A stretch of DNA of 14,829 nt from the NCBI GenBank assembly GCA_030669135.1, contig DAOVEE010000026.1:1-14829 (forward strand), given 5' to 3'. This DNA comes from Candidatus Bathyarchaeota archaeon (GTDB taxonomy: Archaea; Thermoproteota; Bathyarchaeia; TCS64). The notes below the pieces were generated by a model. The model was not told the origin of the DNA. It worked only from the letters and a program-made list of their open reading frames with translations, and did no database searches. The position numbers were made by a program, and so were the translations under genes. Positions 1-7,972 of this stretch are shown here, in pieces; the stretch's first letter is position 1, and each line of letters begins with the position of its first letter.

Positions 1-1287
1 GCAGTCGACGGAGACAGGATCGTAGCCGTCGGAGGGTCCTCCGATCTCGAGTCAACTTACGCCGCAGAAAGGGTCATCGACGCGGAGGGCATGGCGATTC
101 TACCGGGCTTCGTCAACGTCCACACGCATCTGCCGAGCATCTTCGTGCGGGGAGTCTACGGGGTGGTCCGGGAGGGGCTGTACCAGGTCCTGTTCCCCGT
201 CAAGGAGTACCTAGAGCCAGAGCACGTCCACACGCTTGGGCTGGCAAGCTGCGTGGAGGCACTGTCCTCGGGCTCGACTACCATCCAGGAGACCTATAAC
301 TATATGGCCGAGTTCGCCGGGGCCGCCGAGGAGACCGGGATCAGGGCCGACCTCGGGGAACAGATAGCGGAGGCCGACTATCAGGCCATCAAGGACGGGG
401 TCTACAGCTACCTACCGGAGCAGGCCGAGGCCATGATCAAACGGGCTAAGGCGCTTAAGGCGGGTTGGGACGGGGCCGCAGGCGGCAGAATTACGGTGAG
501 CTGGGCCCCGCTGGCGCCCGACATGTGCACACCGTGGGTCTACGAGGAGGTTATGAGGCTCCACAAGCCGGGCGAGAAGGTGAGCACCCACGTCGAGCAG
601 AGCACGAGGGAGGTCGAGCAGGTTCGAAGTCTCTACGGGAAGACCAGCGTGGAGCACCTCAACGATCTGGGTGTGCTCGGCCCCGACTTGATCGGCGCCC
701 ACTGCATCCACAACGACGACCATGACCTGAGGCTAATGAGGGAGGCCGGCGCCGGCGTACTCCACTGCCCGAGGCCCTACCTGCTGAGAGGCTCCACCGC
801 TCCGCTTGCCAGGTGGATTGAGATGGGCATGAAGGTTGGGCTAGGCACCGACAACGTCTACCACACGATGTGGGAGACCATGAGGGCCGCCGTCTACGGT
901 GCCAGGTTCAGGGAGACCCTGGGGGAGTCCCGATGCCCCGGCTACTACGAGTTCCTCGAGCTAGCCACCGTCAAGGGCGCCGAGATCATGGGTCTACAGG
1001 ACACGGTGGGTAGCCTTGAGCCCGGGAAGAAGGCTGACCTGCAGTTGATTGACCTCAAGAGCCCCAACATAACGCCCACGGCTGACGTCACGTCGAGCCT
1101 CGTCCTCTACGGCTCCACCGTGAACGTAGACACGGTGATGGTTGACGGCAGGGTCGTCAAGGAAAAGGGCAGGATAACGGTGGTCGATCAAGGCGAAGTT
1201 CTGGGGAAAGCCCAGGAGATCACCGACGAGATATGGGGGAACCTGTTCACAGACAGGCCTCAGCTAAGGGATTTGATGGACGCTTAG
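1..1287 (+). CDS. Metal-dependent amidohydrolase / deaminase, 5'-truncated (TrzN/AtzA/MtaD-like)
   Basis: The frame is open from base 1 and the first 30 codons already look like the N-terminal beta-sandwich of the family (VDGDRIVAVG, then a VIDAEG strand), so the gene starts before the window; the ATG at 91 is internal. 428 residues are visible. Metal-site motifs of the amidohydrolase superfamily are in order: HTH (His41, His43), THVEQ (His197), GAHCIH (His234) and GLGTDN (Asp284). A C-terminal 'GSLEPGKKADLQLID' strand closes the small domain. Family knowledge: relatives hydrolytically deaminate or dechlorinate heterocycles such as S-adenosylhomocysteine, methylthioadenosine, guanine or triazines, usually in the cytoplasm. 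The substrate cannot be set from the sequence. It ends 36 bases from the convergent D-amino-acid deacylase gene. Fold assignment is secure, substrate is not. Confidence 0.88.
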   Translation, partial: AVDGDRIVAVGGSSDLESTYAAERVIDAEGMAILPGFVNVHTHLPSIFVRGVYGVVREGLYQVLFPVKEYLEPEHVHTLGLASCVEALSSGSTTIQETYNYMAEFAGAAEETGIRADLGEQIAEADYQAIKDGVYSYLPEQAEAMIKRAKALKAGWDGAAGGRITVSWAPLAPDMCTPWVYEEVMRLHKPGEKVSTHVEQSTREVEQVRSLYGKTSVEHLNDLGVLGPDLIGAHCIHNDDHDLRLMREAGAGVLHCPRPYLLRGSTAPLARWIEMGMKVGLGTDNVYHTMWETMRAAVYGARFRETLGESRCPGYYEFLELATVKGAEIMGLQDTVGSLEPGKKADLQLIDLKSPNITPTADVTSSLVLYGSTVNVDTVMVDGRVVKEKGRITVVDQGEVLGKAQEITDEIWGNLFTDRPQLRDLMDA

Positions 1288-1323
1288 ATGCCTCCTCTTT
1301 CCTCTCGGCTTGAAGAAGGGGTG

Positions 1324-2967
1324 CTATCTTGCGCGTAACACCTCGCCTTTCAGTTCGCCAGTGTGCTCGTTGTCCTCCACAGCCAGGGCCCCGTTGACGA
1401 ACACCTTGCTGATGCCGCTGGGGTACACCCTGGGGTTCATCCACGTGGCGTTGTTCCTGATCTCTCGGGGGTCCCAGATCATTATGTCCGCGCGTTGCCC
1501 CGGCCTGATGAGGCCTCTGTTCATGACTCGCATCCTCTGGGCGGGTAGACCGGTGCATTTCCGCACAGCCTCCTCGAGGCTGAGGGCGCGGTCCTCCCTG
1601 ACCCATTTCTCGAAGAAGTAGGGGTACTGGCCGTAGGCCCTGGTTGTGAGCTCCCCGACGGGCTCCTCGGAGAGGGGGCCCCTCGGCGAGTCGTTCCCCG
1701 AGTCGATGACGACGGAGCAGTTGGGGTGCAGCAGCGAGAAGTCTGTGTCCCACCTGCTCGTGATCCCCACAGCCCCCCACGCCCTTTCGAAGCCTTCGCC
1801 TTCCTTCACCAGGATGTCTATGAGGGCGTCGAACGGGGCCTTCCCCATCTGTTGCCCTATCTGCTTCAGATTCATGCCGTTGTACTCTGGGCTCTTCTCG
1901 CAGTGGGCCACGAGGAAACGGTCCCAGGTATCCAGGAGCCCCCGTCTCCCGGCCAGGATGGGGCCGTACTGGCGGTTGGGGAGGTCTCTTCTCAGGTACT
2001 CTATGACCTCAGGGTCCTTCAGCATCTCGTAGGTGAACTCGCTGCCCTTCTTGATGTACTTGGACCCTATGATTATGGGCTCGATGAGCCCGCATCCGCA
2101 CCAGCCTATCCCGTCCTCGTCCATGGTCCACGGCACCTGGTTGAAGCCTACGTCTAACCCTCGTTCCCTGGCTGCGTCGAAGAGGTCCACTATGTGCTTG
2201 GTTTTGCCGTCTGAGGGGAACCTGGCGCCCCAGTGGACGCCCTCCACGTATACCCCCGATCTCTCCCCTATCGCCACGGCCTCCTTGGCCGCCTCCACCA
2301 CCTTGACGTCCCTGCTCCTGATGTGGGTCGCGTAGATGCCGCCGTACCAGGCTACGACGCGGCAGAGCTCCACCAGCGTTTCCGTGTCGACGAGGGTCTG
2401 GGGGTCGTACTCTAGACCCGAGGAGAGGCCGTAGGAGCCTTCCGTCATCGCCTGCGTCAGCATCCCCTTCATCGCCTCTACCTCCTCCTCGGTGGGCGGC
2501 CTGTCGTAGGCGTCCATGCCCATGGCTGAGGTGAGGAGATTGCTTAACCCCGTGAAGGTCGCCAGGTTGATGGCTACGCCTCTGGACTCTATCACCGAGA
2601 AGTACTCGGCTGTGGACAGCCAGTCGACGCTGACGCCTCTCGCCTCCTCGATGTGTTCCTTTGCCTCCTCGTTCAGCGGCGCGGCGGACATGCCGCAGTT
2701 GCCGTTGAAGACGGTGGTGACGCCTTGGCGGATGAAGCTGTCCGCCTCCGGGTTCATCAACAGCGAAAAGTCGCTGTGGGAGTGAATGTCTATGATCCCG
2801 GGCGACACGACGAGTCCACTGGCGTCTATCACCTCGTCAAAGTCTCCTGGGTTCAGGTTCCCGACCCGCATGATTCTCCCTGAGCTGAAGGCCACGTCTC
2901 CCCTGAACCAGGGGCTGCCGGTCCCGTCCACAACTCTGCCATTCCTGATCAACACTCGTTGAGCCAA
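1324..2967 (-). CDS. N-acyl-D-amino-acid deacylase (D-aminoacylase) family amidohydrolase
   Basis: 547 residues, close to the usual family length. The HSHSD metal motif is at His62/His64, and the family-specific NGNCG with a metal-binding cysteine is at Cys91. GLSSGLEYDPQ lies at 180-190, THIRS at His215 and GVHWG at His245. The AYGQYP segment near 444-449 matches the conserved AYGTFP of D-aminoacylases. The expected SDG aspartate motif near the C-terminal third reads IDSGND (around Asp422), and the usual ISHxK loop is replaced by VEGVHWGA, so the specificity may differ. Family members hydrolyse N-acyl-D-amino acids to D-amino acid and carboxylate in the cytoplasm. The start is TTG at 2967, chosen because AGGAG lies 7 bases upstream (2975-2979, minus strand) and the protein begins directly with the first family strand. 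It is divergent from the LivH-type permease. A dihydroorotase- or hydantoinase-like role is less likely. Confidence 0.85.
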   Translation of the reverse strand: MAQRVLIRNGRVVDGTGSPWFRGDVAFSSGRIMRVGNLNPGDFDEVIDASGLVVSPGIIDIHSHSDFSLLMNPEADSFIRQGVTTVFNGNCGMSAAPLNEEAKEHIEEARGVSVDWLSTAEYFSVIESRGVAINLATFTGLSNLLTSAMGMDAYDRPPTEEEVEAMKGMLTQAMTEGSYGLSSGLEYDPQTLVDTETLVELCRVVAWYGGIYATHIRSRDVKVVEAAKEAVAIGERSGVYVEGVHWGARFPSDGKTKHIVDLFDAARERGLDVGFNQVPWTMDEDGIGWCGCGLIEPIIIGSKYIKKGSEFTYEMLKDPEVIEYLRRDLPNRQYGPILAGRRGLLDTWDRFLVAHCEKSPEYNGMNLKQIGQQMGKAPFDALIDILVKEGEGFERAWGAVGITSRWDTDFSLLHPNCSVVIDSGNDSPRGPLSEEPVGELTTRAYGQYPYFFEKWVREDRALSLEEAVRKCTGLPAQRMRVMNRGLIRPGQRADIMIWDPREIRNNATWMNPRVYPSGISKVFVNGALAVEDNEHTGELKGEVLRAR

Positions 2968-2974
2968 TTCTGCT

Positions 2975-3008
2975 CTCCTACGAGAAAGTGTCTAGGTGAC
3001 TATATAAG
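2975..3008 (-). promoter_or_regulatory. Putative promoter and ribosome binding site of the D-aminoacylase gene
   Basis: Read on the minus strand, CTTATATAG (3008-3000) is an archaeal TATA-like box, followed by AGGAG at 2979-2975, 7 bases before the TTG start. A start site about 27 bases from the box would fall right at the Shine-Dalgarno, so either the leader is very short or the box belongs to the plus strand, where TATATAAG also reads well. Direction is therefore uncertain. Confidence 0.4.
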
Positions 3009-3040
3009 AGGAGGCGAGCAGCGGGTCTCCCGGGTTCATC

Positions 3041-3047
3041 TTTTATA
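3041..3047 (+). promoter_or_regulatory. TATA box for leaderless LivH-type permease transcript
   Basis: TTTTATA is centred about 26 bases before the ATG at 3070, the spacing expected if transcription starts at the start codon. There is no Shine-Dalgarno sequence just before that ATG. This supports 3070 as the true start and an archaeal origin. Confidence 0.55.
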
Positions 3048-3069
3048 CTGCCATTCAAGGTTTCGTTTG

Positions 3070-4041
3070 ATGAGTTTCGCTTTAGTTTCTAACACCGTAA
3101 TTAACATCAGCCTGCTCGTCATTCTTTGCATCGGTTTCACGTTTACGTATATGATGGAGAAGTTCCCGAACTTCGCGCACACCAGCTACGCGAGCATCGG
3201 CACCGTGGTGGCGTTCTATCTGGTCAGGTTTTACGGGTTCAGCCCCTACCAGACGTGGCCCGTCGCGGTGCTTGTCTGCGGCTTGCTCGGCGTGCTGCTT
3301 TACGTGTGTATCGTCCGACCAATAAAGGCGCAGGGGACGAGGGAGATCACGCTAACGTTCACGTTCTACATAATGTCCCATATGATCTCTATGGTGCTTG
3401 CGATATTCAGCTACTGGCTCCTCGTGAGCAAGGGTGTCCAGTCGTCAAGTTTCATCCTCCGGAAATACGACTTCAGGGTGAATGGTTTACCGGGCATCGG
3501 CTTCGTGGCCCCCGTCACCGTTTTACTAATCGTCGCCGCGCTTAACGTCTTCCTCTACGTCTCGAAGTTCGGCATCGCCATGAGGGCCACCGCCGAGGAC
3601 GAGAGCCTCGCCGCGAGCCTCGGTGTGAACATCCATCGCGTCCACATCGCCTCCTGGTTCCTCTCGGGGGCCCTAGCTGGTCTGGCCGGCGCCATAATCC
3701 CCCTCTGGATAGGGACCAGAATCGATTACAGCGACACCCTCCTGGTGAACGTCATGGCCGGCAGCGTTCTGGGCGGTCTCTCGAGCATAACAGGCGCCAT
3801 TGTCGGCGGGGTTCTGGTGGTCTCGGTGAAGAAGAGCCTCGCCTACGCGTTGATGAGGGCATTCGGGCCGTGGGTGGGCATGTACGAGGAGCTAATCCCC
3901 ATAGTTTTACTATTCATCGTCCTCGCGATAGAGCCTAACGGGATAATGGCCTTTAAGTGGAGGGAAGTCTCTGTGCATGGGGTCAAGGATTCGCTGCGCA
4001 GGCTGAGGGAGACCCTCCGTAACCTTCTGTCATTGGAGTGA
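3070..4041 (+). CDS. LivH-type branched-chain amino acid ABC transporter permease (orphan)
   Basis: 323 residues from the ATG at 3070; a longer reading from 2959 adds 37 mostly polar residues that do not look like this family. The protein is strongly hydrophobic with about eight probable membrane segments. NFAH near residues 34-37 matches the LivH 'hTsy' entry. The cytoplasmic EAA-type loop that docks on the ATPase is clear at about 168-187 (GIAMRATAEDESLAASLGVN), followed by LSGALAGLAGA. Family members form the membrane channel of importers for branched-chain or other amino acids, urea or amides, and normally sit beside LivM, LivF, LivG and a binding protein. None of those is in this window, so this is an isolated subunit here. 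The divergent D-aminoacylase hints at amino-acid derivatives as substrate, but this is only inference. A basic C-terminal tail (about 300-323) is slightly longer than usual. Confidence 0.85.
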   Translation: MSFALVSNTVINISLLVILCIGFTFTYMMEKFPNFAHTSYASIGTVVAFYLVRFYGFSPYQTWPVAVLVCGLLGVLLYVCIVRPIKAQGTREITLTFTFYIMSHMISMVLAIFSYWLLVSKGVQSSSFILRKYDFRVNGLPGIGFVAPVTVLLIVAALNVFLYVSKFGIAMRATAEDESLAASLGVNIHRVHIASWFLSGALAGLAGAIIPLWIGTRIDYSDTLLVNVMAGSVLGGLSSITGAIVGGVLVVSVKKSLAYALMRAFGPWVGMYEELIPIVLLFIVLAIEPNGIMAFKWREVSVHGVKDSLRRLRETLRNLLSLE

Positions 4042-4078
4042 GGGTCCTCACTCTTAACAAGGGCTTGTCATCACTTCG

Positions 4079-4085
4079 TTTAAAT
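4079..4085 (+). promoter_or_regulatory. TATA box for leaderless helicase transcript
   Basis: TTTAAAT is centred 29 bases before the ATG at 4111, with no Shine-Dalgarno between, fitting leaderless transcription. It lies in the 69-base gap after the permease gene, so the helicase is probably transcribed on its own. Confidence 0.55.
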
Positions 4086-4110
4086 CGGGACCCCGCGTAT
4101 TGGTACTGCT

Positions 4111-6069
4111 ATGCCCTCCATCACGTGCCCAGGCTGCGGCAGAGAGCACACGGTGGAGGAGTACGAGGAGGACAGGTTCTGCAGGGCCTGCGGCCGCCTC
4201 CTCAGGGTAGGGCGAGGGTCGGGCAATGGAAACGACGGGTGGAGGCGGCTCTTCCCCTACGAGCCTTACCCCCCGCAGGTTGACTTCATCAGGGACATTC
4301 AGGAGACCGCCGGGAGGGGCGGCGTCCTCGTGGCCGAGGCGTGCAACGGCTTCGGTAAGACCATAAGCGTCCTCAGCTGCCTGCTCCCGATGGGTAAGAG
4401 GATAATCTACGGCACTAGGACCCACGAGCAGGTGCGCCAGGTGCTCCTCGAGCTGGAGAAGATCAACGAGAAGTCAGGCGAGAGCTACACGGCCGTGAAC
4501 CTGGCCAGCAGGTACCATCTATGCGTGAACCCGGAGTGCAGGGGCCTGCCAAGGAACGAGGCCCAGGAGCTCTGCAACATTCTACGGAAGAACGAGGAAT
4601 GCCCATACGTCAGCGACCTGGACAAGCCCCCCAGAGGCCTCCCAAGCATCCTGTCGAAGGACACACTGGTGAAGGAGGGGCGCCGCAGACGGATATGCCC
4701 CTACTACCTCGCCAGACGTATGATGAAGGAGTCCAGGGTAGTGGTGGCGCCCTACCCGTACATATTCAACCCCATGATCAGGCTCGCCACAGGGCTCGAC
4801 CTGGAGGGCCGTGTGCTGGTCCTCGACGAGGGCCACAACATAGACAAGGTCGGCCAGGAGATACTCAGCGACACAATGACGGAGCGGGGGTTGAGCGCAG
4901 CCGCGGAGGAGATGAAGCTCATCGGGGAGTCGCCGCGGTTCATCGAGCGCCTCGGCGAGCACCTCCTCAAAAGCGACCAGGGTAAGCCTCGTCTCGTGTC
5001 GCCGGAGACGCTTCAACGGGACCTGGAGCTGGCCCTCGGGGTGGAGATAGAGGCGTTCATCGACGGCCACTCTGTCTTCGTTGATGCGGTTAGGACGAAG
5101 AAGATGCAGGGCGGGAACCCGCCTGTCTCCTACCTCAACGGGCTCCTCGGGTTCTTCGAGCTCCTCCAGACAAGCGTCAAGGACAAGTACGTAGGCGTCT
5201 ACACCCGGAGCTACTACGGGGCGCCGGTGATAGAGTACAGGTGCCTGGACCCGAGCCTAGCCGTTGTGCCCGTGGTGGAGGAGGCCAGCGGAGCCATAGT
5301 CATGAGCGGCACCCTCAGCCCCCTGGACACGTTCAGCGAGATACTCGGCCTCGGCGACGCCGTCCAGAGGTCGTACCCCAGCATACAGAAGAGCAAACGG
5401 ATCAGGATGATCGTGGAGACCGGGGTGACCACCACCTACCGTGAACGCACAGACGAGATGATCACCCGCATGGGCGAGGCTGTGTCCAAGGCGGTGGAGG
5501 CCGTGGATCAGGGCGTCCTACTCTTCTTCACCCAGCGGGGCTTCATGAACACCTGCCTAGACGTCTGGGAGTCCAAGGGGTACGTGAAGGGTCAGGGCGG
5601 CAGGCTCTACTTGGGCGGCAAGCAGCTCTACAGGGAGGGCACGGACGCCAAGCGTAACAGGGACGTGGTGACGAGGTACAAGAGAATGGCGGTGGGCGTC
5701 GGCGGCGCCGTCCTCTGCTGCGTGTTCAGGGGCAGAAACAGCGAGGGAAGCAACTTCCCCGGCGACCAGGCCAGGGGCATCGTGCTGGTGGGCGTCCCCT
5801 ACGCCAACTACGGCGACCCCCTCGTCAAGGCCCAGATAGGGTACTACAACAGGCTGAGTAGGGGCCTCGGGAACAGGTGGTACACCATGGACGCGTACAG
5901 GGCCGCGAACCAGAGCCTCGGCCGCGGCATCAGGGGCCGTGACGACTGGTGCCACTACTGGCTGCTGGACAGGCGGTACGAGGAGAAGCTCCAGCTCATA
6001 TCCCGGTGGGCCCAGGGAGACGGCGCCGAGGTGCGCCGCAGCGAGAGACTCGCACAACAGACGTTTTAA
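4111..6069 (+). CDS. XPD/Rad3-like (DinG-type) iron-sulfur DNA helicase with N-terminal zinc ribbon
   Basis: 652 residues. An N-terminal zinc-ribbon-like module has CPGC at 6-9 and CRAC at 24-27. The superfamily 2 helicase core follows: Q-like segment YPPQ (53-56), Walker A EACNGFGKT (76-84), DEGHN Walker B (239-243), SGTLSPLD (399-406), FFTQRGFMN (472-480), NSEGSNF motif V (543-549) and QSLGRGIRGR motif VI (601-610). Cysteines 138, 155, 164 and 196 have the order of the XPD 4Fe-4S cluster, the last in the typical KEG..RRICPYY context; Cys143 is extra. Family members unwind DNA 5' to 3' in repair. Odd points are the added zinc ribbon and the Walker A, where CNGF replaces the usual PTGT while the catalytic Gly-Lys-Thr is kept. 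It may be a paralogue of the main archaeal XPD. It has no obvious link to the sugar operon 33 bases downstream. Confidence 0.92.
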   Translation: MPSITCPGCGREHTVEEYEEDRFCRACGRLLRVGRGSGNGNDGWRRLFPYEPYPPQVDFIRDIQETAGRGGVLVAEACNGFGKTISVLSCLLPMGKRIIYGTRTHEQVRQVLLELEKINEKSGESYTAVNLASRYHLCVNPECRGLPRNEAQELCNILRKNEECPYVSDLDKPPRGLPSILSKDTLVKEGRRRRICPYYLARRMMKESRVVVAPYPYIFNPMIRLATGLDLEGRVLVLDEGHNIDKVGQEILSDTMTERGLSAAAEEMKLIGESPRFIERLGEHLLKSDQGKPRLVSPETLQRDLELALGVEIEAFIDGHSVFVDAVRTKKMQGGNPPVSYLNGLLGFFELLQTSVKDKYVGVYTRSYYGAPVIEYRCLDPSLAVVPVVEEASGAIVMSGTLSPLDTFSEILGLGDAVQRSYPSIQKSKRIRMIVETGVTTTYRERTDEMITRMGEAVSKAVEAVDQGVLLFFTQRGFMNTCLDVWESKGYVKGQGGRLYLGGKQLYREGTDAKRNRDVVTRYKRMAVGVGGAVLCCVFRGRNSEGSNFPGDQARGIVLVGVPYANYGDPLVKAQIGYYNRLSRGLGNRWYTMDAYRAANQSLGRGIRGRDDWCHYWLLDRRYEEKLQLISRWAQGDGAEVRRSERLAQQTF

Positions 6070-6070
6070 G
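6064..6070 (+). promoter_or_regulatory. Possible TATA box of the MurNAc operon
   Basis: TTTTAAG overlaps the helicase stop codon and is centred about 36 bases before the GTG at 6103, which would leave a leader of roughly 9 bases. No good Shine-Dalgarno precedes the GTG. It is the best promoter candidate for the five-gene operon, though read-through from the helicase is possible. Confidence 0.35.
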
Positions 6071-6102
6071 CCTTCGACACGCCAAAGGATCAGTGAAACC
6101 CG

Positions 6103-7083
6103 GTGCCCAAGGGACACGTTCTAGGCGTAGACGGCGGCGGCTCCGCGACGCGAAGCGTCATAATATCCACTGAGGGAGAGGTCTTCGCCACGGCTGAGGC
6201 GGGGCCGTCCAACCCTATCACCATAGGCGCGGAGAGGGCTCTCGCCAACATCCTTGAGGCGGTGGATGAGGCGTCGACCCGGTGCGGCGTACACGAGTTC
6301 CTGGCCAGCAGGCTGGGCGTCGCCGGCACAGACAGGTCCAGGCTGAGACAGGAGCTCCTCGACGGCATGCGCCCCTCCTTCGGAGACACAGCGATAGTCT
6401 CGGACGCCGCCTCGGCCCTCGCGGGCGGTACAGGGTGTAGACCAGGCGTGGTCGTCATCGCCGGCACCGGCTCCATAGCGTACGGAGAGAACCGGCTGGG
6501 GGAGACGGCGCGCGCCGGCGGCTGGGGCTGGAGGCTGGGGGACGAGGGCAGCGGCTACACGATAGGCCTGAAGGCCATCATGGCCGCGCTCAGGGCTCAA
6601 GACGGCAGAGGCCCTGAGACTGTGCTTAAACAGAAGATAGTCAGCCACCTAGGGCTCGGCCGCTTGGAGGACATCATAGATTGGGTCTATGAGCCGGGCC
6701 GGGAGCCCAGGGGCATCGCGTATCTCGTCCCCCTCGTCAGGGAGGCCGAGGCTGAGGGCGACGAAGCCGCCGCGCTGGTGATGGCGGAGGCAGGCGCGGA
6801 ACTCGGTTTCGTGGCAAACGCCGTGATAAGGCGGCTGGGCATGTCAGGCGAGTTCCTCGTGTCCCTGAACGGCGGCGTCTTCAAGCAGCCGAGCGGATAC
6901 ATAATCGCCTTCGAGGAGGTGTTGAGGCGTGAGGCCCCAGAATGCGCGCTCATCAAGCCGAGGATGCCGCCGTTGCTGGGCTCCGGCCTCCTCGCCCTGA
7001 AGTCCCTCGGGGTGACCATTGACGAGGCGCTGCTCCAGAGGGTGGAGAAGAGCTACAGGGGGCTCGGTGAGGCCGATGAGTAG
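6103..7083 (+). CDS. murK: BadF/BadG-type ATPase, probable MurNAc/GlcNAc kinase (MurK/NagK-like)
   Basis: 326 residues from a GTG start, typical for BadF/BadG/BcrA/BcrD-family sugar kinases. ASKHA-fold motifs are present in order: phosphate-1 loop DGGGS (10-14), VSDAASAL with a probable catalytic Asp101, phosphate-2 loop IAGTGSIAYG (119-128), the family signature GWGWRLGDEGSGYTIG (140-155) and the adenosine-site LNGGVF (255-260). Known members include human NAGK and the Clostridium acetobutylicum kinase MurK, which phosphorylates both MurNAc and GlcNAc at O-6. Directly downstream lies murQ, which needs MurNAc-6-phosphate, so a MurNAc kinase role is the best reading. A pure GlcNAc or glucosamine kinase is the main alternative. 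The CoA-dehydratase activator role of other members is unlikely because the CxxC-type cluster cysteines and partner genes are missing. Its last 8 bases overlap murQ. Confidence 0.82.
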   Translation: MPKGHVLGVDGGGSATRSVIISTEGEVFATAEAGPSNPITIGAERALANILEAVDEASTRCGVHEFLASRLGVAGTDRSRLRQELLDGMRPSFGDTAIVSDAASALAGGTGCRPGVVVIAGTGSIAYGENRLGETARAGGWGWRLGDEGSGYTIGLKAIMAALRAQDGRGPETVLKQKIVSHLGLGRLEDIIDWVYEPGREPRGIAYLVPLVREAEAEGDEAAALVMAEAGAELGFVANAVIRRLGMSGEFLVSLNGGVFKQPSGYIIAFEEVLRREAPECALIKPRMPPLLGSGLLALKSLGVTIDEALLQRVEKSYRGLGEADE

Positions 7084-7972
7084 GGTCTCCGAGAGGCTGA
7101 ACCCCCGTTCACGGGGCATCGACGCCAAGACGATAGCTGAGGTGCTTGAGATAATCAACGGCGAGGACTCCCGCGTAGCCGGTGCGGTGGCCTCGCAGCT
7201 AGCCGAGGTGGAGAGAGCAGTCGAGTTAACAGTCTCGACGCTGAGAGGAGGTGGCCGCGTCTTCCTCGTCGGCGCCGGCACCAGCGGCCGTCTCTGCGTG
7301 CTTGAGGCAGCGGAGATACCGCCAACATACGGGCTGCCCTCGGAGAACTTCCAAGCAGTCATCGCAGGGGGCCACGAGGCGGTCTTCAGGTCGGTGGAGG
7401 CCGCTGAGGACGAAGCGGAAGATGCAGAAGAGGATTTGGCTCACCTGGGTCTAGGGAAGGCCGACCTGGTGGTCGGTGTATCGGCGTCCGGCTTCACTCC
7501 TTACGTGCTGGGGGCCGTGGAGTACGCGAGGAGTCTAGGGGCCCACACCGTCGGCGTGACGAACAACGAGGATGCGCCTCTGTCAGGGCTAGTCGACGTG
7601 GCCATCGAGGCCATGGTGGGCCCCGAGGTGGTGGCCGGCTCGACCAGGATGAAGGCGGGGACCTCCCAGAAGATGGTGCTGAACATGATGACCACCGCCG
7701 CCATGGTGAAGCTGGGGCTGGTACACGACGGCTACATGGTAGGAGTCCAGGCCAGCAACAGAAAACTCGTCGACCGCAGCATAGAGATGTTAACCGAGAT
7801 AACAGGCGTGGACAAGACCGAAGCCGAGAACCATCTCATAGCCGCCGAGGGCGACGTCCGCGTGGCGATACTCCTCGCGTCGACCGACATGACGCCAGAC
7901 GAGGCGAGGGCATCCCTCAAAGGATGGGTGTCGCTGAGGGAGATACTGGAGAGAAGAGGCGCTAAGACATGA
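7076..7972 (+). CDS. murQ: N-acetylmuramic acid 6-phosphate etherase
   Basis: 298 residues from the ATG at 7076, the same length as E. coli MurQ. An upstream in-frame reading from 7019 lies inside the kinase gene and adds 19 unrelated residues, so it is rejected; GTG at 7067 is a weaker alternative. GGTGAGG just upstream can serve as ribosome binding site. The SIS fold is marked by GAGTSGR (66-72), followed by EIPPTYG with Glu80 matching catalytic Glu83 of E. coli, AAED with Glu111 matching Glu114, SASGFTPYV and GSTRMKAGTSQKMVLNMM. The enzyme removes the D-lactyl ether from MurNAc-6-phosphate, giving GlcNAc-6-phosphate and D-lactate in the cytoplasm. Similarity runs the full length and both catalytic glutamates are kept, so activity is likely. 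It is the most specific marker of peptidoglycan sugar use in the window. It overlaps the kinase gene by 8 bases. Confidence 0.95.
   Translation: MSRVSERLNPRSRGIDAKTIAEVLEIINGEDSRVAGAVASQLAEVERAVELTVSTLRGGGRVFLVGAGTSGRLCVLEAAEIPPTYGLPSENFQAVIAGGHEAVFRSVEAAEDEAEDAEEDLAHLGLGKADLVVGVSASGFTPYVLGAVEYARSLGAHTVGVTNNEDAPLSGLVDVAIEAMVGPEVVAGSTRMKAGTSQKMVLNMMTTAAMVKLGLVHDGYMVGVQASNRKLVDRSIEMLTEITGVDKTEAENHLIAAEGDVRVAILLASTDMTPDEARASLKGWVSLREILERRGAKT

Noticed and set aside
412..723. Open frame on the opposite strand of the first amidohydrolase
   Set aside because: Shadow of a well-supported gene with composition typical of GC-rich antisense frames. The same holds for the other long frames inside genes, such as 4054-4425 (-), 5557-6117 (-) and 10846-11436 (-).
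1291..1306. Pyrimidine-rich tract as terminator between the first two genes
   Set aside because: It is mixed C and T with no run longer than three T, too weak to call an archaeal terminator.
3000..3008. CTATATAAG as the main plus-strand promoter of the permease
   Set aside because: It would give a leader of about 40 bases, whereas TTTTATA at 3041 fits the ATG at 3070 much better; a minus-strand role is kept as a possibility.
2959..3069. N-terminal extension of the permease from an earlier start
   Set aside because: The 37 extra residues are polar and unlike LivH proteins, overlap the divergent deacylase start, and would place the start upstream of the TATA box at 3041.
7019..7075. Longer MurQ from a start inside the kinase gene
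   Set aside because: The added residues do not match MurQ, while the ATG at 7076 gives exactly the E. coli length.
6103..7083. 2-hydroxyacyl-CoA dehydratase activator (HgdC-type)
   Set aside because: The family is shared, but the iron-sulfur cysteines between subunits and dehydratase genes are absent, and the neighbours are amino-sugar genes.
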